Shown here piece after piece: positions 9,815 to 22,900 of a DNA stretch of 64,000 nt (position 1 is the first letter of the stretch; every line of letters begins with the position of its first letter). A model generated the notes under the pieces. That model made no database searches. It was not told the origin of the DNA and saw nothing but the letters and a program-made list of their open reading frames with translations. This stretch comes from Punica granatum (taxonomy: Eukaryota > Streptophyta > Magnoliopsida > Myrtales > Lythraceae). The stretch is from the NCBI RefSeq assembly GCF_007655135.1, contig NC_045133.1, positions 17,953,845 through 18,017,844 on the forward strand. Direction: 5' to 3'. The position numbers were made by a program, and so were the translations under genes.

Positions 9815-12800
9815 TCAGCACAGCAGCAGTGCACTGAACGCAAAAAATGAAATAATGGGCATAAACTTCTCAGACCTGATTCTGCGAGAACCTGCAGCAA
9901 AGCCGTTTCCTTTTCGAGTCAAATCAGAACCTCCGAGGATTGACAAAAGATTCATAAGTTTTATCTCATTGACATATGCTATCCACCTATATCAGAATTA
10001 GTGGATACTGAGATTTGTTTGGTTATGGATAACTGTCTACTTTCTAAATTTATTTTTTCCCCCCTTTGCATAAATAAGGAGAAAAGCGTGTGCACATGAT
10101 TGCTTTTCATGGTCCATTTTTTCTTCACGCCTTTTCCAAGATGCAAGAGAAGGAAAGAAGTTGGGATCAATTTTCCAGAACCAAATGGATCTTGTAAGCA
10201 GCCCAACAGGATCTTAGCACACACGACCACTAAATGCTGTAAGACAGAATCAGTATGATCCTTAAATGATCGTAGTACTCACCAAGATTTTTCATATTCT
10301 CCGAGGTTGGCAGCGCAGGAAGTGACATCTCTACAAAATGACAAAGCATATGTTAACAAGAATTTGATGAGACAATCTAGAAAGGGAACAGAAACATTGC
10401 AGCTCCGAACCTTTACATGAACCATTACATACTTTTCCATTCTCTTCCTAAGCTTACTCTTCTATATAAATTCGATAAGTTTCTGAGTGTACCAGACACC
10501 AGAACAAGACTCTGGCTTTTCCTTCAAGTTTTTTTCTTGTTCAAAAGATGACAGTAACACAAACCAAGAAATTTCCATCAAAATCTCGAGAAAAATAACA
10601 GAAATAGTCCAACACTAAGATTGTTCTTTTTACCCAGAAGGGGAACCAAAGCACCATTATCCAACAGTGAGTTACCTGGCGCACAGAGAGACAATGACTG
10701 CATTGACGAAGAAGAAGGCCATGGAGCTCCAATGTTGTCAGTTAGGTCGCAGGTGAAGCTAAGGCCTGTTGCATTATCGAAAACCACATCTGCAGGCTGG
10801 CTCCGGAGTAGACAACCAGCTTCTAGTATCAGGGGGGAAAATAAAAAACATTTCACGATCTTTCTATCCAAAATAAAGGAAATAACTTGGGAGCTAGTGA
10901 CTAAATCTTCGCATAATGATACACTATTGACTGCATTGCCTACCAAAGATTCACCAAAGAATGTATCCTCCTAGCATCTACCTTTGCCTACCAATTCTCA
11001 ACACCAAAGGGTAATGGGCATGGGAAATCAACAGATTTACAGCTCTGGGGCTATTTCAGTAAAGCTAGTTTCATCATTCCGCGACAATAGGTTTGCCATA
11101 GATCCTAAAAATTAAATTCTTCTAGAAATAATTAGTAGCTTATAGATTGGCAAAGAAAAGCTGGAAAGACTTAATTTTAAGTCATAATGTATATCCTGAA
11201 CTTTGAGAAACGGGGTCTTACAAGTGAGCATATTTAATGCATCCTCTAATGCACGATACGCAATAAAACTAAAGAAAATGAGATGCCAAAATGTACTAGA
11301 AAGATTGACACAGAGAAAGACGAGGCCAGAAATTTGAAAGAGGACAAACCTTGCTGCCCATATGCTGCTTCCCCCAGACCACCCATTGACACATTGAGAA
11401 GAAGGATCAGATACTAATACAAAAGCAGCAGAAAGAAGAAATAGAGGATTATGATTCTTCAAGGATAGTTACCTTGAAGACTAAAGTCTTTTAAATCAAC
11501 ATCACAGAGCTCATAAACATTTGCCATAACCCCTCCTTTCCGAAGCATTGAGCCAAACAATGCGGCACAGATTATTGCTTGTTTGTTTGTAATTAGCATT
11601 TGTTTTTGGATCCCCAAGATGTAGGAATTGAGCGAGCTGCAGCAGAAAGGGCTGGGAGCAGCCACATTTCTGCATGCATTGATTACTTCTGTGGGTTGCT
11701 TGAGTTCCAGTGGGCAAACTGCAAGTGCAGAACTCTCATCAGTATTTGAGGAAATTTTAACCAATAGTTTTTCTTTTCTCCTGTACACTTTACTAAAATG
11801 GTTCCATGCTAAGGCATAATTTGCTAAATTAATGCATTTACTGATATATAAGATTGTTGAGTTAATCGGAATAAGCGTTCTAATTGATAGTAGAGCACTT
11901 AACAACATCCTACCTGCAAATGACCTAAAATTTTATTTTTTACCGCTGTAATGCAAGAAAATAAGGATATATTACACTTGAACAGAAGGAAAAAAGAATG
12001 GAACTTGGGATAGCAGGTGCTCCTACGTTTAACCATGTTCCTCTCATGTTATTTTTAATTCAGTCACTCTTTTTGACAAAGTTTAATATGGCATGGGCAA
12101 ATTTTGGTGTTTAACAGACAGGATGGCCAAGTGATCTATGGCGTCAGAGTCAAGTTTTGGTCCTCGTGAGAGAGCGTGGATTCATATCCTACTTCTAACA
12201 TCCTTTAACTAATATATATAATTCTGTTAAAATGGAAGCGAGACAAAATACAGATGCTACACACTTCACAATAGCAGAGAAACAGATTATGGAAGTGTGC
12301 TCGAGGAACTTATTTATCTCATGAAAACACTTGGCAAAGCCAGTTACCAACCGAAGGTTTAAGGCAATTTTACATAAGTGCACTATGACTGAGATAGAGA
12401 AATGAGAAATGAACAGGCTTCTGCCATATTTAACATGGTCAAGACTCATGAACAGGCTTCTACCATACTTAACATCTCAAGAGCACTCATAAAAGCTTCT
12501 GCTGAAACAAGGAACATTTTATAATATCTTGGGTCCCTTCATTCAATAGCTAGAGATCCACCAATTTTTATTATCCCTTCAAATTGAAGGTTGGCAAGAA
12601 GAGGCCGCTTAGCAAACTCTTTTTTTTTTTTTTGGGGGGGGGGGGGGGGGGGGAGATAAATAAAGGAATAGGGTGTGATTGAGAAGATTTGAACCGAGTC
12701 CCATCAACCGAATTGGGAGATATTGTACCACTTCCACCATACACAGCCTAGTTAGCAAACTTGTAAAGATGCTAAAGTGAAAAAGCAGGGAAAGGCATAA

Positions 12801-14018
12801 GGGATGATGCATTCATACCTTTGTTGACCTTGCATGAAGACAATATTCGGAAGGCAGTATTAGCATCATCTGATGAGAGCTTCCGCGAGATGTACGAATA
12901 AACCACCCCTTTACAATCATTTAGAACATCAACGTGATTGTTAGATTGAGGCAAAACATCCTTGTTTTCATTAATACCTAACTGCCCTCCGGAGATCCTA
13001 AGGGCAGCCTCAGCAATAGCAGGTTGACAGACTGGTCTGCAGCACTCCTTAAGAGGATCTATAGAGCCACAGGCATCAAGCAACTTGCTTGTGTTCACTG
13101 TCTTTTCAAAGGTTGTCACATCATTCACAGGACAGGACCCACCGGTGAGGTTTGAGGACTTGACGGAGCAAAGAGCAGGAATCGTACCGTTTGCTCCCCT
13201 GCTTACTAATATACTCACAATGTCGGAAAAACAATCACCAGCAACTGCATTCTGAACTACCAGCTTATCTGAAGAGCTGCTGTAAAAGCCCTGGAATATA
13301 TGGACTAGGCTATTGAACTGAGGGCAGCATATAACATTTCCTACAAGTGGGGCAAGGACAACAGAGCAATCGGAGGCTGTCTTCGTCAATATATCTGAGA
13401 CGGCAGAGAAATTTACAGGGCATTTCCCAGTTAGAACTGGTTCATAAGTTGGAGGGAAATTCGGGTACAATGGTGATGAAGATTCATTCTGGACAGGGAA
13501 ATGCGGGATAACAGAGGGAGAAATTTCTATCGGGTAAAAGGTCCCGCTGGTGGGTGGCGTAGCTAACTCAGTTGTCGAGATTTTACGGCTTAGCCCAATA
13601 TGCCTTTCCAATGAAACTGAATCTTGAATTCTAGATAGCAAGATGATCAATATCAATAACTGATGGCACATAAAACCTGCAAGAACAAAATATTAGTTAA
13701 CATGGTTTCAGAAGGAAAAGGAGAAGTTCAACAAAGGAAGTCATTTCATCTAAATGTTCTTATTGGCAATATTTTATTAATCCAATTGAGCTATTACTTC
13801 AGAATATAAATACTACAAAACAAGGAAAACTAATTGTATGATTTTGGGATATCGTCTCTCTTCCTCCCAGTTTACCTCTTACGAGCATCTTCTCTAGATT
13901 TGATTTTCAAATGTTCTCATGTATTCCTGGTTTCCACTTTGTTGTAAAGCATGTTGTTCCTTAAGAATAGAATACAGAACTCACCCTTGAGACGAGAAAT
14001 GGTTTGAAGATGATCCAT
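9815..14018 (-). CDS. GPI-anchored protein, At1g61900 family
   Basis: Gene model complement(join(9815..9891, 10283..10330, 10676..10822, 11473..11718, 12819..13676, 13985..14018)), 469 aa, all GT-AG, frame closed. Function is unknown; the family is called uncharacterized GPI-anchored protein At1g61900-like and acts at the outer plasma membrane. The N-terminus (MDHLQTISRLKG then a run of L, I) is a signal peptide. The middle is cysteine-rich with conserved spacing (CPVNFS, NVICCPQFNSLV, SCPVNDVTTFEKTV, LDACGSIDPLKECCRPVC, LNDCKGVVYSY). Exons 3-4 hold CCSSLNSYILGIQKQMLITN and LSFTCDLTDNIGAPWPSSS. The last exon ends with a hydrophobic tail, FMPIISFFAFSALLLC, a good GPI signal. A 5' non-coding exon probably ends at 14916. 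The penultimate coding exon is only 48 nt. Reading through the donor at 10675 would give a different C-terminus. Confidence 0.9.
12117..12200 (+). pseudogene. tRNA-Leu(CAA)-like pseudogene
   Basis: This 84-nt stretch follows the plant tRNA-Leu(CAA) pattern. It has box A-like GGATGGCCAAGTGATCTA, an anticodon-loop region GAGTCAAGT, the variable arm GGTCCTCGTGAGAGAGC and a degenerate box B (GGATTCATATCC). The acceptor strands GACAGGA and TTCTAAC no longer pair fully, and the T arm is damaged. It is therefore a relic or a tRNA-derived retroposon rather than an active gene. It lies inside the 1.1-kb intron of the GPI-protein gene, antisense to it. Confidence 0.75.
12609..12761 (-). mobile_element. 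tRNA-derived SINE with 10-bp target duplication
   Basis: The 133-bp insert (12619-12751) is bounded by perfect direct repeats TTAGCAAACT at 12609-12618 and 12752-12761. Read on the minus strand it starts with a tRNA-like head carrying TGGTGGAAGTGG (box A-like) and CGGTTCAAATC (box B), and ends in C20 followed by A14. Head, tail and target duplication are the signature of a Pol III-transcribed SINE. It sits in the same intron as the tRNA-Leu relic and in the same orientation as the host gene. The C20A14 tail is unusual. I do not recognise the SINE family. Confidence 0.8.
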
Positions 14019-14915
14019 GGTTTTACCACCTATACTGCAGGATCAAGCTCCACAACATACAGCAATGGAATCAGCAGATGGTTCACTTGATAGGAAAATT
14101 ACCTACACCCGAAACAAAAGTTAAGACACAATTGAGAGAGAGAAGGGAGACAAACTCCTCTAACACAAACATTGAATTTCAACAAAAAGAAAAGCACCAG
14201 TTTTCTACCTATTTACTTGTAGTTAATCCTTGTTTATAAACGTGCTATCAGGATGAGTTAACACAAACTGTTGAACTCATAATTAAGTTCATCGTAAGAT
14301 ATAGTTTCAACGCAGGGTTTGACTCTATATATTAAATAAATAAATAAATAAAGGATGACCAAAAGGAGTTGGAGTCCAAAACCAAAGAGGATCTTAAATA
14401 TAAGATCCCTCTATCTTATCCTCCATTTTTCAAATTTCCGCACCCACCATGTACAGTATAAGATAGTAAACAACCAAAAGAAGAAAAAATGTCCAGAAAT
14501 TCGAGGAATCTAAAACCCACTGAATAAACATATAAGTAAATGGATAAAATTATTCGCATGAAGATAGCTGTCTTTCTCAACGAACTCTCAGCTGATAAGT
14601 AGGAAAAGGGGCAAAACAAAAACCTAGGAAAAAGGAAAGACAAAATGTTCATCTGTCTACGTTACCAAATAAGCACAAGGAACTCTTCAATTTCGGGAAA
14701 TTCTTGACGGGTAAAAAAGAGGAAATCAAAATGCAACTTCAGCAGAGCATCTACATCATTGCTCTAATACCCAACAAGACAGAAACATAAATTTTACTAA
14801 TTCAAGCTCAGTTAAGCTATAACAAAATCATTCAACACCAGAGCGCAAGAACCAAAAAGATGCCGAACTCAGCTTCAGTTAGCAACTAAAGTGGGAGAAA
14901 AGACTTCCGCCATAC

Positions 14916-15130
14916 CTGAAGACGTAGGACCCATGATGAATGCTGAGCGAACATAAGAAATCCAGCTGATCCTTAGGGTTTTAGGACCGAAATGAAGGTG
15001 AAATTGCGACCAATTTGGAAACTTCAGCAGTGGATCGAGCGAGAGGAAGTAAAGTAAAGTTCAGTGGGGAGCAAATCGATGAAACCCTAACTCGAAGCTC
15101 AGCTCATGCACCCTAACAGAGTATGCAAGT
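14916..15130 (-). promoter_or_regulatory. 5' non-coding exon and leader with telo-box
   Basis: A donor site (CTTCAG then GTATGG, minus strand) at 14916/14915 pairs with the acceptor CTGCAG at 14035, just upstream of the start codon at 14018. The leader is therefore interrupted by an intron of about 0.9 kb. AAACCCTAA, a plant telo-box, lies at 15082-15090 on the plus strand. A GA repeat at about 15129-15158 marks the probable promoter edge. The exact transcription start is not visible. Confidence 0.5.
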
Positions 15131-16990
15131 GAGAGAGAGAGAGAGGGAGAGAGAGAAATCTGAGACAAGAAGACAATATCATCGGACTGTCTGTCAATGG
15201 TAAAAAAGGAAGGGCCTATAATAATACGACCATATAATTATTAATTTTTTCTTTCTTTTTTTTTGGAGAAAATAAATATAATATTAATTTTTAGGGGAAA
15301 AACGAAAAAGTCATTAATTCCAGTAGTAATACTAATATATACAAAATAATTATTAGAAAAATCTTATTGTTTATTTTATTAAATAAAATAAGGGGTTAGT
15401 AGGTGATTAATTAAAGCGAGGGGTTAGTTAACTACTCTTTCTCTTTTAGACCGGGCTACCTGAATCGGCTTCTTCATTTCTAAGTTTGCCAAATATATCC
15501 AAAAGTGGAAAAGAGACCGGAAAATAATTTTGAGTTGCTAAAAATTTACGATAAATTCTCTAGTGATCATATCTCCCTACGTGTTATAAGAAAGTACCAA
15601 TCAAATTGTAACAAATCAACCAATACAAGTTAATGACGTGAATAATACGTCGTAATTGTAGCTCTTTCTAATTGTTTTTATTAATTCTAGGTAAAATGAT
15701 TAAAACCTTTTGTCATTTTTATTCAGATATAAAATAAATTTTTTTCTCCTTCAAAACGAGAAAAAGTCTTTGTTTGAGAAGCGGAGGTTGAATTATTCTA
15801 ATGAAGTGTCAATGTTCTTCTTCTTCTTCATGAGAATCCAATGTGACTGGGCCATCCTAATTCCTCTTTCATTTTACTAATCTATTTATTTATTTATTTA
15901 TTTGTCAAGTTGGCTCGCATATCCATCTATACCTATATTCAGATTTAGGGCCATAATATATATAATATGGACAAGTAATACCTAACCAGTGAAATTATTA
16001 ACGATCATGTGCTTTACTTATTGCATTGCATTATTTCAGTCAAAATAATACGGTCGATATAATAATTTAGATAAATACACAGTGGCTTAGATAGACTGAA
16101 AAACCCAAAGAAATTCGGAGGCAATGTGGATAACTGGGGGCTATCCGAATTATCGATAATGTCTCCTAACTTCTAAACAGATACGATAATGCACGCGCCC
16201 AAAAAATTTTAACGGGCACCTGATACTAAACACCGCAAGTTTAACCAGATCGCAACATATGTTGCAAAGATGTATAATCCGAATGTTCATTTATATCGAA
16301 AGGAAAGACATTGATAATATCCTTAGTAGTTCATATCACATCTCAAATCAGAGCTACTTTGAGCTGAAACGAAAGCTGGCAAATATGATTTATGTCCTGC
16401 TCTACATCCTTCTGGTTTGAAACTTAATAAACTCTTGTACCCACAATAGATTCGAAAGAACTACGAATCCGAAGATGGATGGCCAATAAATGGCGTTGAT
16501 AAGGTGATGAAGAAAATCTTGAGATACAAATGAAATTGCTATCAATTTCGATAACGCGACAGCTACGAGGAGTCAATGTTTGCGTAAAACAGAGTTGCTA
16601 CAATATTAGAGATCTCCATAGACATCCCATCTTAGCTTATAAGTCACAGTTACTCCCAGTTCCCTCAGAAGTGATCAAAACATTTTCCCGCCTTGAAGCA
16701 CGAGTAGGAGCACCGAGGGTTTCTCTCCGACTCGCCTGTAATCAAGTCAGGCTTTTCAGTTTCAACAGGTCAAAAAATATTCACATGTAAAAAAGTACTG
16801 AGTGAAGCATCGAAGGGTTCTCGAACAGGTCAGGAGGCATTCAGGGAGATAAATACATCAATATGACGGTTATTGCAGAAACTCCGGGTAACGCTCCTCC
16901 GATCCGATTTTCTACTGGAAAAGATTTCAGCAGCAAAAGGCACATCCTGATGCAGGCAATATTGATGGAGGTAATAGACAAAACAATTCA
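15131..16990. other. intergenic between BMS1 3' end and GPI gene promoter
   Basis: No gene is supported. The first part is the promoter region of the GPI-protein gene. Around 15240-15960 there are AT-rich simple stretches including (TTTA)n near 15885-15904. The last few hundred bases before 16991 should contain the 3' untranslated region of BMS1. Confidence 0.5.
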
Positions 16991-19900
16991 TTAGTGTGAT
17001 TTATTCCGAGGTATCTTCTTCCGCTTCTCTTGCTCCCTGTATCTCTCGCGCCGCTCCTCTCTCTTGCGCTTTCTCGATATCTGCTCGTCCTTCGCCCTCT
17101 CTGCTTCGAGCTCCTTCCTCTTTTGCTCCTCCTTGAGCTTCCGCTTCTTCATCTGTACAAGAATAAGATTTTCCAAGACATGGTTAGAATTATCATACTG
17201 CTTATTTCTAAAAGTAGCATTAATAATGTATGGAGTCAAAAAGTAAGGAGACGGATATTAAAACAATCACTTGAAAATGTTGTCAAACTCAGAAATACGG
17301 CCAAATTCAAGGAACCACCAGACCAAATGCATCAAACAGAGGCTCAACAACTAGGATACTCGATTCCCTTGGTGCAATTTGAACATAAGACTGATGTTTT
17401 CATTAGGTTCTAAGGTAAAATTATAAACCAGTCCCAAATTGTCACAGTTTGACATGATTGTCCTGACATGCCTATTGTGACCAAAGGATAGAATTTCTCT
17501 GACATAAGCCATCTCAACTGAGTCAACTTCTCACATATAGATGCTGACTAATCGATAAGCGATAAATCAATGCTATTACACATTTTCAAAGTACAAATAC
17601 CAAATTTATTCCCTTGAAATAAATGCAAACTTCATGTCTAATTGCATATTGTACCTTCTCGTGTCTAATCAGTTGCAGGTGTTGTACAAAAGCATGGACT
17701 TTTCGCTCATGTGGCTCCATAACAACGGCTCTTTTATTCTCGAGAAGTGGCTGCTTCCTGCTGGGGACATTCTTGGGCTTCGATGCAAATGGTAGAGCTG
17801 CTTGCAGTGATTTAGGAATCACCACTGGGTTGAATTTCCTCGACTTCCTCTCAATTGGCTGTCACAAAAAACCAGAATCAGCAATGAATAGTGTCAACAT
17901 AAAAACCAAATGCATCAGAAAAAGAACAGATTGCTATGCACATTTATCTGCACCCTACAGCCACGCATAAAGAGCATGTTGAAATTTCAAGAGCACCCGA
18001 GAGCATTTATTTTATGCAAGTAATAGGCACAATCATGAGCCTTGTGATGAAATTTTCGTTTTAAAATGAAAAAGGTGGGCCATGGACCATTTTGTTTTTC
18101 TTGGCCCTGGACTACGCCGTCGCTACAGTAAGATTCCATTTAGGCTAAAAGTTAATGAAAGTCCTTAGATATTGTGCATCCAACTGACTTCTAGCTTAAA
18201 GAAAAGAGGGAAATGATACTCAAGGCGGCACTAATATAATAAACAAAGAGAAATTAACAAGGGAAAAGCTATAAGAATTTGCTCTCATTAGAAACAGAGA
18301 ACTAATTTCTGAAGCAATAAGACTATTCATGAGAACAGCACAACTAAAAAGTTCTTTACTCATCAAATCCTACATTATATATCCTAAAAGTTCACATAAT
18401 AACATCACTAGAACATGGCGAAATATATATATATATATATATATATACTGCTGGCCCTTGGAAGTATACCTTGTAGAGAGAATCCTTGTTTATGGGAATC
18501 GGGATGTTGTTTTCTCTCCTAAGTTCGGCAATGGTTTTCATTCCTTGCCATGTCAGAGAACGAGGCTGCAAGGCTGTAGTCAATGGATTATAGAAGCGAG
18601 GGACTTCGACTTGGGTCCATGCGCGAAGAAAGACAATATCACTCATGAGAATCTTGTCCTCAAAGGTACACCTCGCAATCCCTTCTCGGAGTTGTCCTCC
18701 TTTCTTTTTTGGCTGATTACCAACTTCCTCTTTTGCTGCCTGCAGAGGTAGTACAACCAAATATTAATGGACTTCACAGATACACAAATTAGATGAATCC
18801 AATATCTGAAAACAATCGTAACCATCAAAATACATCAGACATAAAAGAGTAACTTAAGCAGAGATAATAAAATATTCTCTGCAGAGAAACAATACCTTAA
18901 TCAATTCTCACTAAAGCAGAAAGGTTCAGTTCATAGGACAGCTTATGGAAGCTAAAGCAATCAAATTGAGCACTGTGAGATTGCACAAGTTGAAATAACA
19001 AGTGTGACACTACCGGCCATGACGAGAAGTCCGGACAAATTCAATTTCAGTTTTTTCTCCTTTGGATGCTCATTCTTGACAGTAGTGAAAGCAACATGTA
19101 GCAGTAACTGGATGTACATCCATGAACTTTATACGACAAGCTTACCTTTTTCACCTGCCCACGAATCCCACTCACAGTTCGAACTGCTGCACCTTCAAAC
19201 CTTGCAATCTCAAGATCTGAAGTAAACATATCCTTTACAAGGGCAGTCTTCTTGAAAATCTTGCAAGGGTAACCGACCAGCTTTATTTTCTTCATTATCC
19301 GTGCCGCATGGTTAAATTCAAGAATCACTGCAGTTGCTGTTATTCGAAATGCTGCCTAAACAAATAGAAAGATTACAGCTGATCAGGAACTGATGATGGA
19401 GTAAATAAGAAATCATTTGATCAGCAGAATCTCACGGCAATATTTGGGATAGTTACTGGGTAATAATCTCAAGGTAGCTCATATATCTATTGTTTTATGT
19501 GTTGCATTAAAGAAATAAACTATCAGATTTGTAGGCAGCAGTAAGTCGAAGTAAAAAACAACTAGAAATACTATGGAGGCTCCACATTCCATTCCCAGAA
19601 CCAACTTTTATTATTCAATGTGCAAAAGAATTAAATCATGCTTCCACACAAGCATTTTAGCTTGAGATCATCTACAGCTCACTTTTGATCACTCCTTTAT
19701 ATTCGCAATTTTAATTATTATGAATGAGATGCGCATGTGTGGAAATACATTGTTCGTATCATTAGGATCACCAATTCCAATAAACACATTAGCTCGCCCG
19801 CCTTCTTATTAGCACGTGTGAATATGTCATTTTAAAAGATGCATATGAATGCACTGTCAAGAAATTTAACCCTAAATTAAACAGACAATCATTTTGTGCA

Positions 19901-22900
19901 AACTCAAGTTCCTTTGGTCTAGTTGTGCTCTGGATTAGAAAAACCAAACCATCAATTAGCACAACTTATAGAGAATCTCAAATTTGAATCAAACTTAATA
20001 ATTATCACTGGGACACCACGAAAGCTAGTTGATTGAACTCCTGACAGTTTTCTGAAACAGTTAACTGAAGTAACGGAAACACGTGCTGCTGAGATTCCTT
20101 CAAGTACATTCCAAATTGCTAGTAAAAAAATAATGTCCGACACGCATGAAGATAATCTCATTTACTACATCTTAAACCCAAAAAAAAAAAACAAAAGACA
20201 AAATCTCATTTACTACATCATTATGCATATTTTTATATTAGAGGAAAATAATTTGTTAAAACCCAAAAAACCATACAAAAACCACACCTTTTTCATAGTT
20301 TATTACAAGTATAATCCTTTGCGCATCGTGATTTTGTTTGGATCTTACATGAACTGCAAAAAGTTTCATCTGTATATACATCAAATATTATAATTAATGA
20401 AAAACAAATACAGAAAGCAAAAGATATGTCTAAACAAATAAAAACGATATAAGGTTTTGAAAGAATGCAGCTGCACCTTAGGTTAAGAGGAAGAATTCGG
20501 TATATGTAAAGGCTGGAAACTTCATCATTGAGGCTATGAGTCAAAAAATTGGAGCAAACTTTGCATATCAAATGAAAAGATGAAGAGCTGGAAGAACATC
20601 GAGAAATAGATTGAGTAGATGTGTTTATTCTCATGAAATACATACACGTTGCAGATTTTTATACTTAAATAGCCATTATATTCTATAATATATTGATGTA
20701 TTTCTTAGATGCAAAACAACGAAGTCATTAAAAGATTAATTTCATAACTTGATGAAGGGTAAGAATTCAAATTTGTCTGGAATTCGAAAGAACGGAAATG
20801 CAATTAAAACTAGTCTAGATACATCAGATAATAAGTGCAGTCTAGATTCAGAGGAATTAGAAGTCTGTGTAGATATACATTGAAAGACTGAAAATGGTCC
20901 AGAACATCTACAAGGTAGAAAATGAATTTAAATACGTCTAGTTAAAAAGGGTAAACAAGGTATTACGAAAAATCAACAAACATCTCTTTAAGTTATGTAC
21001 TTTTATAATAGTAATGATACTAATCATTCAACAGGAAATTTGATTAAACGAGCAAGCATCAAAACTACAAGTATTGAAAATATGGCCCAACAGATGGGCT
21101 AAATACAGCTTAGGAAAGCTTGTTAACAATGTAAACTCAGTATGATGCATCATACCTGATTGTTTGATAAGCTTTGGACCGCAATAACCCCAGTATTGGG
21201 TGGTGCAAGCGGACCCCAGAACATGGCAAGACAATGCATATGCTCTGGTGTGTATTTCAGCATGCGATTCCTTCCATTGCGATCCTCAATAGCATAAATT
21301 GGTATTGTCTGGTAACGCCTCCAACCAATGGAGACAATTATGGGATCTCTGGTCTTCAGAACTTTCTTGTGCCACCTGTGCTTCTTTAACCTTGCCTGGA
21401 ACATTAAGGAATAATAATCAAATGAAATCTTGAATAAGTTTGGCTTGAGATTAACTGTGAAATTGATCCCACTTCTGGGTTTGTTCTTGACATTGTCGAA
21501 TGTCGCAGAAAAAAAATTCCTAAAACATTGACATTCCAAGGACAACTGACCAGGAAGGCAGCTCTAGCAGTGGCCAAACTACAAAAACAAAATTTACTTT
21601 TCACGTACTGGTACCTAAACTTAATTAAGCAATTGCTTCATGATAGTATTTTTTTTTCTTTATGTATCAATTAATTTGCATTTTTCACTCCAGGAAGTGA
21701 CAAAAGTACATTCCAGTCCTAGATCGTCATAGCAAAGCCCCAGGCACAAGGATCACCAAGCAAGCAGGTGTAACAACTAATCTTTACTGCTTATCAACCA
21801 CATACTTTGTTGAAGAAAGTACAACGAAAGAATCAACACCACGTCCTGTATAGCTGTCGGATAGAAAATACAACCCTTAATCTATATGCGATATTAATAT
21901 CAACCAGACAATTTGCAAGGACACGTCATGGAGATGGAAATTCTTTTGGAAGAATTGTGCACAAAAGAGAAATAATGGAATAATCTACAAGTTATTTCCA
22001 ATCTAACCTGCATGTAGCCAGTACTCTCCTCGCCATAACCAACTCCACCAACCAGTACAGGGTGGCAGGGATCAAAATGTTCAACCATCTCATAAGGAAC
22101 ATCATGAATCTCCAGCCTCAAGTAGGTCCCTGTTCGGAAACCCTCTATCTCTATCCGAGTCGTCTCATCCAAGTCGTTAAGCTCTGCTATGTTCATCTGC
22201 TTCCGAAGTTCAATCTCCTCCTTTAACTGGAAGGTTAATATGCATAGACTGGAGATTATTATTTAACCCAGTTACCACCAAAAAAAAAAAGACATTCTGA
22301 TTATCGATTATAACAGTTTACCTTGTCAAAATAGCCACCTTCATGTGCTTTACTGTGGTGAAATTCTCCAACCTGTTTGTCATCATCATCCTCTTCTGGT
22401 GCTTCTCCATCATAGGTAGACCATAGTTAAGGGAAACAATATAATAACAAGATAAAAAATTAAATACCAGTTGAATGACTAAAGGAAGAGAGCCAGCATA
22501 TAACGAATTGTCCCTAGCCACTTATCTAAACCTCAACAAAGATATGGACACGATACTGCAGCGATTGGCTCCATAACCAAGCCTCCTGCAAATACAAACG
22601 GGCAATAAAGCAATAAAATTTCATCTGGGCATTAAGTGTAAAGGATATAGAGAATCAAACTTTGCCCGAAGAGCAAGTTTTTTCAGCCTCCTCTCCTCAA
22701 TCACTGCATCATCCTCCATTTGCATAGCCTTTTTTTCAGATTCCTCCGCTTGGTCATCTCCATACTTCTCTCCAGTTTCCAAATCTTCGAAGTCACCAAA
22801 AACATCATCATCAACTTCTTGGTTATCCTCTGACATTTGATTTCTGAAAGCACCCTTTGACCAATCTCCAGTAACAAAACGGTCACGAATACTTTCAACA

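Noticed and set aside
10578..10946. A 122-codon minus frame that looks like the natural end of the GPI-protein gene.
   Set aside because: Its first 41 and last 32 codons are intronic. A GT donor at 10675 and two further exons give a conserved-looking ending with a proper GPI signal.
17030..17970. Plus-strand frames opposite BMS1 exons 16-17.
   Set aside because: They are antisense to lysine/arginine-rich coding sequence, which yields leucine-rich shadow frames.
22261..22521. Forcing a GT-AG intron in BMS1 near 22649 using a cryptic donor (AAA then GTTTGA).
   Set aside because: It breaks the reading frame or deletes conserved residues, whereas the AT-AC reading matches the U12 consensus at all three sites and keeps frame.
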